From Pseudomonas peradeniyensis (lineage in GTDB: Bacteria > Pseudomonadota > Gammaproteobacteria > Pseudomonadales > Pseudomonadaceae): DNA of 64,000 nt. The DNA lies in assembly GCF_014268935.2 (NCBI RefSeq), contig NZ_JABWRJ020000001.1, positions 310,001 to 374,000 of the forward strand, written 5' to 3'. Made by a program: the position numbers and the translations under genes. This document shows positions 63,364 to 64,000 of the stretch, in pieces (within the stretch, counting starts at the first letter, position 1; the number at the start of each line of letters is the position of its first letter). The notes below the pieces were generated by a model that saw only the letters and a program-made list of their open reading frames with translations, was not told the DNA's origin and ran no database searches.

Positions 63364-63672
63364 ATGCAAGAGCGAAAGACCTATACCCGCGAGTTCAAGC
63401 AACGTGCTGCAAGCATGGTTCTTGACGACAACTGTTCGGTTCCCGACGTCTGCGCATCGATGGACGTCGGTCCAACGGCTCTGCGCCGGTGGGTGGATCA
63501 GGTTCGTAAAGAACGCCAGAAAGGACAGCCAGTGCCAGGCACCAAGGCGATTAGTGACGAACAGCGGGAGCTCCAGCAGTTACGCGCCAAGATCAAACGC
63601 TTGGAGACCGAGGCCGAAATATTAAAAAAGGCTACCGCTCTCTTGATGTCGGATCCCGGTCGTTTTTCCTGA
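63364..63672 (+). CDS. IS3-family transposase OrfA
   Basis: 102 aa. Helix-turn-helix (KTYTREFKQRAASMVLDDNCSVPDVCASMDVGPTALRRWVDQVR) and a leucine zipper-like helix (QRELQQLRAKIKRLETEAEILKKATALLM) used for dimerisation. AGGAGG precedes the ATG by about 5 nt. The slippery heptamer A AAA AAG at 63624-63630 lies within the zipper codons, where ribosomes can shift -1 to make OrfAB. Confidence 0.93.
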   Translation: MQERKTYTREFKQRAASMVLDDNCSVPDVCASMDVGPTALRRWVDQVRKERQKGQPVPGTKAISDEQRELQQLRAKIKRLETEAEILKKATALLMSDPGRFS

Positions 63673-64000
63673 TCGAGGAGCTGAGAGAGTCAGGCTCGTA
63701 TCCGACCAGCCAGCTTTGCAGTGTTCTGGGCGTTTCCCGTAGCGCGTTTTACGACTGGCTCCATCGCCGCTCAGTACCGGATACCGAGCGCGATGCGCTC
63801 AGGGAAAAGGTTGTGCAACTGCATGCTGAAAGCAGAGAAAGTGCCGGTGCAAGAATGATCTCTCAGTACTTGAAGGCCCAGCAACTCAAAGTGGGAAGGT
63901 ATCTGGCTGGAAGACTTATGGCGGAGGCAAACCTGACCAGCAGGCAGCGCCGTCGCCACCAATATCGCTCTAAAGGTGTTGAGGCATTTGTGGCCAAGAA
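63630..64000 (+). CDS. IS3-family transposase OrfB, N-terminal part (partial)
   Basis: Reading -1 after the heptamer gives GYRSLDVGSRSFFLIEELRE then SGSYPTSQLCSVLGVSRSAF and YDWLHRR, the HTH_21 region that precedes the DDE integrase domain in IS3 transposases; SESRESAGARMISQYL-like and RLMAEANLTSRQRRR follow. No independent start codon is seen, so OrfB is made as the OrfAB fusion. The DDE catalytic core lies beyond the window, so activity cannot be judged. Confidence 0.85.

Larger units (their letters stand above)
63299..64000 (+). mobile_element. IS3-family insertion sequence, left part
   Basis: Begins near 63299 with TGAACTGGCCTAATGATCCC, a plausible terminal inverted repeat with the family's 5'-TG. 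OrfA follows, with a programmed -1 frameshift into OrfB, which runs past the window end. Inserted in a REP arm, so target duplication and right end lie outside. Confidence 0.85.

Overview
The window looks like a chromosomal segment of a fluorescent pseudomonad of the P. putida / P. entomophila group. The reasons are a high-GC genome with strong SD sequences, EarP next to an EF-P carrying Arg32, an ohrR-ohr pair, DUF3509 and DUF1127 small proteins, many putida-type REP palindromes (GGGAGCGGGCTTGCCCCGCGAT and TGTAGGAGCGGCCTTG classes), and a complete aprA-aprI-aprD-aprE-aprF protease locus. From memory, P. entomophila and its relatives carry that locus and P. putida KT2440 does not. The species call is inference.

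Layout. 1-7.6 kb: small membrane protein, isochorismatase-fold hydrolase, prmB, a tail-anchored protein, a secreted alpha/beta hydrolase, aroC, an MFS permease and an acireductone-dioxygenase-like cupin, DUF3509. 7.6-18.4 kb: ankyrin protein behind a cluster of palindromes, ZIP transporter, LTA-synthase-like sulfatase, RraB, cytochrome c, amidotransferase, CorA, PlsC-type acyltransferase, crotonase. 18.6-22 kb: tRNA-Ser followed by an OafA-like acyltransferase and a glycosyltransferase (surface modification). 22-31.6 kb: TonB siderophore receptor, then aprAIDEF. 31.8-43 kb: four LysR genes, each divergent from a likely target (MFS, SDR, TauE/SafE, DUF1127), with GreA/B-like, earP-efp and ohrR-ohr between them. 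43-58.5 kb: YcaQ glycosylase, class II DAHP synthase, spermidine-synthase-like protein, a DEAD-box helicase with a strongly structured 5' leader, DODA dioxygenase, tpm, htpX, alaA-type aminotransferase, msrB-gpx, hybrid histidine kinase, DUF815 ATPase-fRMsr. 58.8-59.5 kb: a Glu-Gly-Glu-Gly-Gly tRNA operon. 59.7-63.1 kb: a small orphan ORF, a PA2817-like protein, fadE. From 63.3 kb: the left end of an IS3-family element inserted in a REP, running out of the window.

How the genes work together. aprAIDEF makes, protects the cell against and exports a serralysin. EarP rhamnosylates Arg32 of the adjacent EF-P. OhrR represses ohr. MsrB, GPx and fRMsr, together with Ohr, form a peroxide and methionine-sulfoxide repair theme. 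aroC and the DAHP synthase are both shikimate-pathway enzymes but lie in separate loci.

Most interesting signals: the DEAD-box helicase leader (perfect 10-bp and 9-bp stems, the latter holding the start codon, plus mutually exclusive GTCCGC pairings); a triple GTGCA/TGCAC palindrome cluster at 7.7 kb; two enzymes lacking a signature catalytic residue (Ser for Cys in the isochorismatase-fold protein, Arg for the fourth metal-ligand His in the dioxygenase-like protein); and composite REP elements, one of them hit by an IS.
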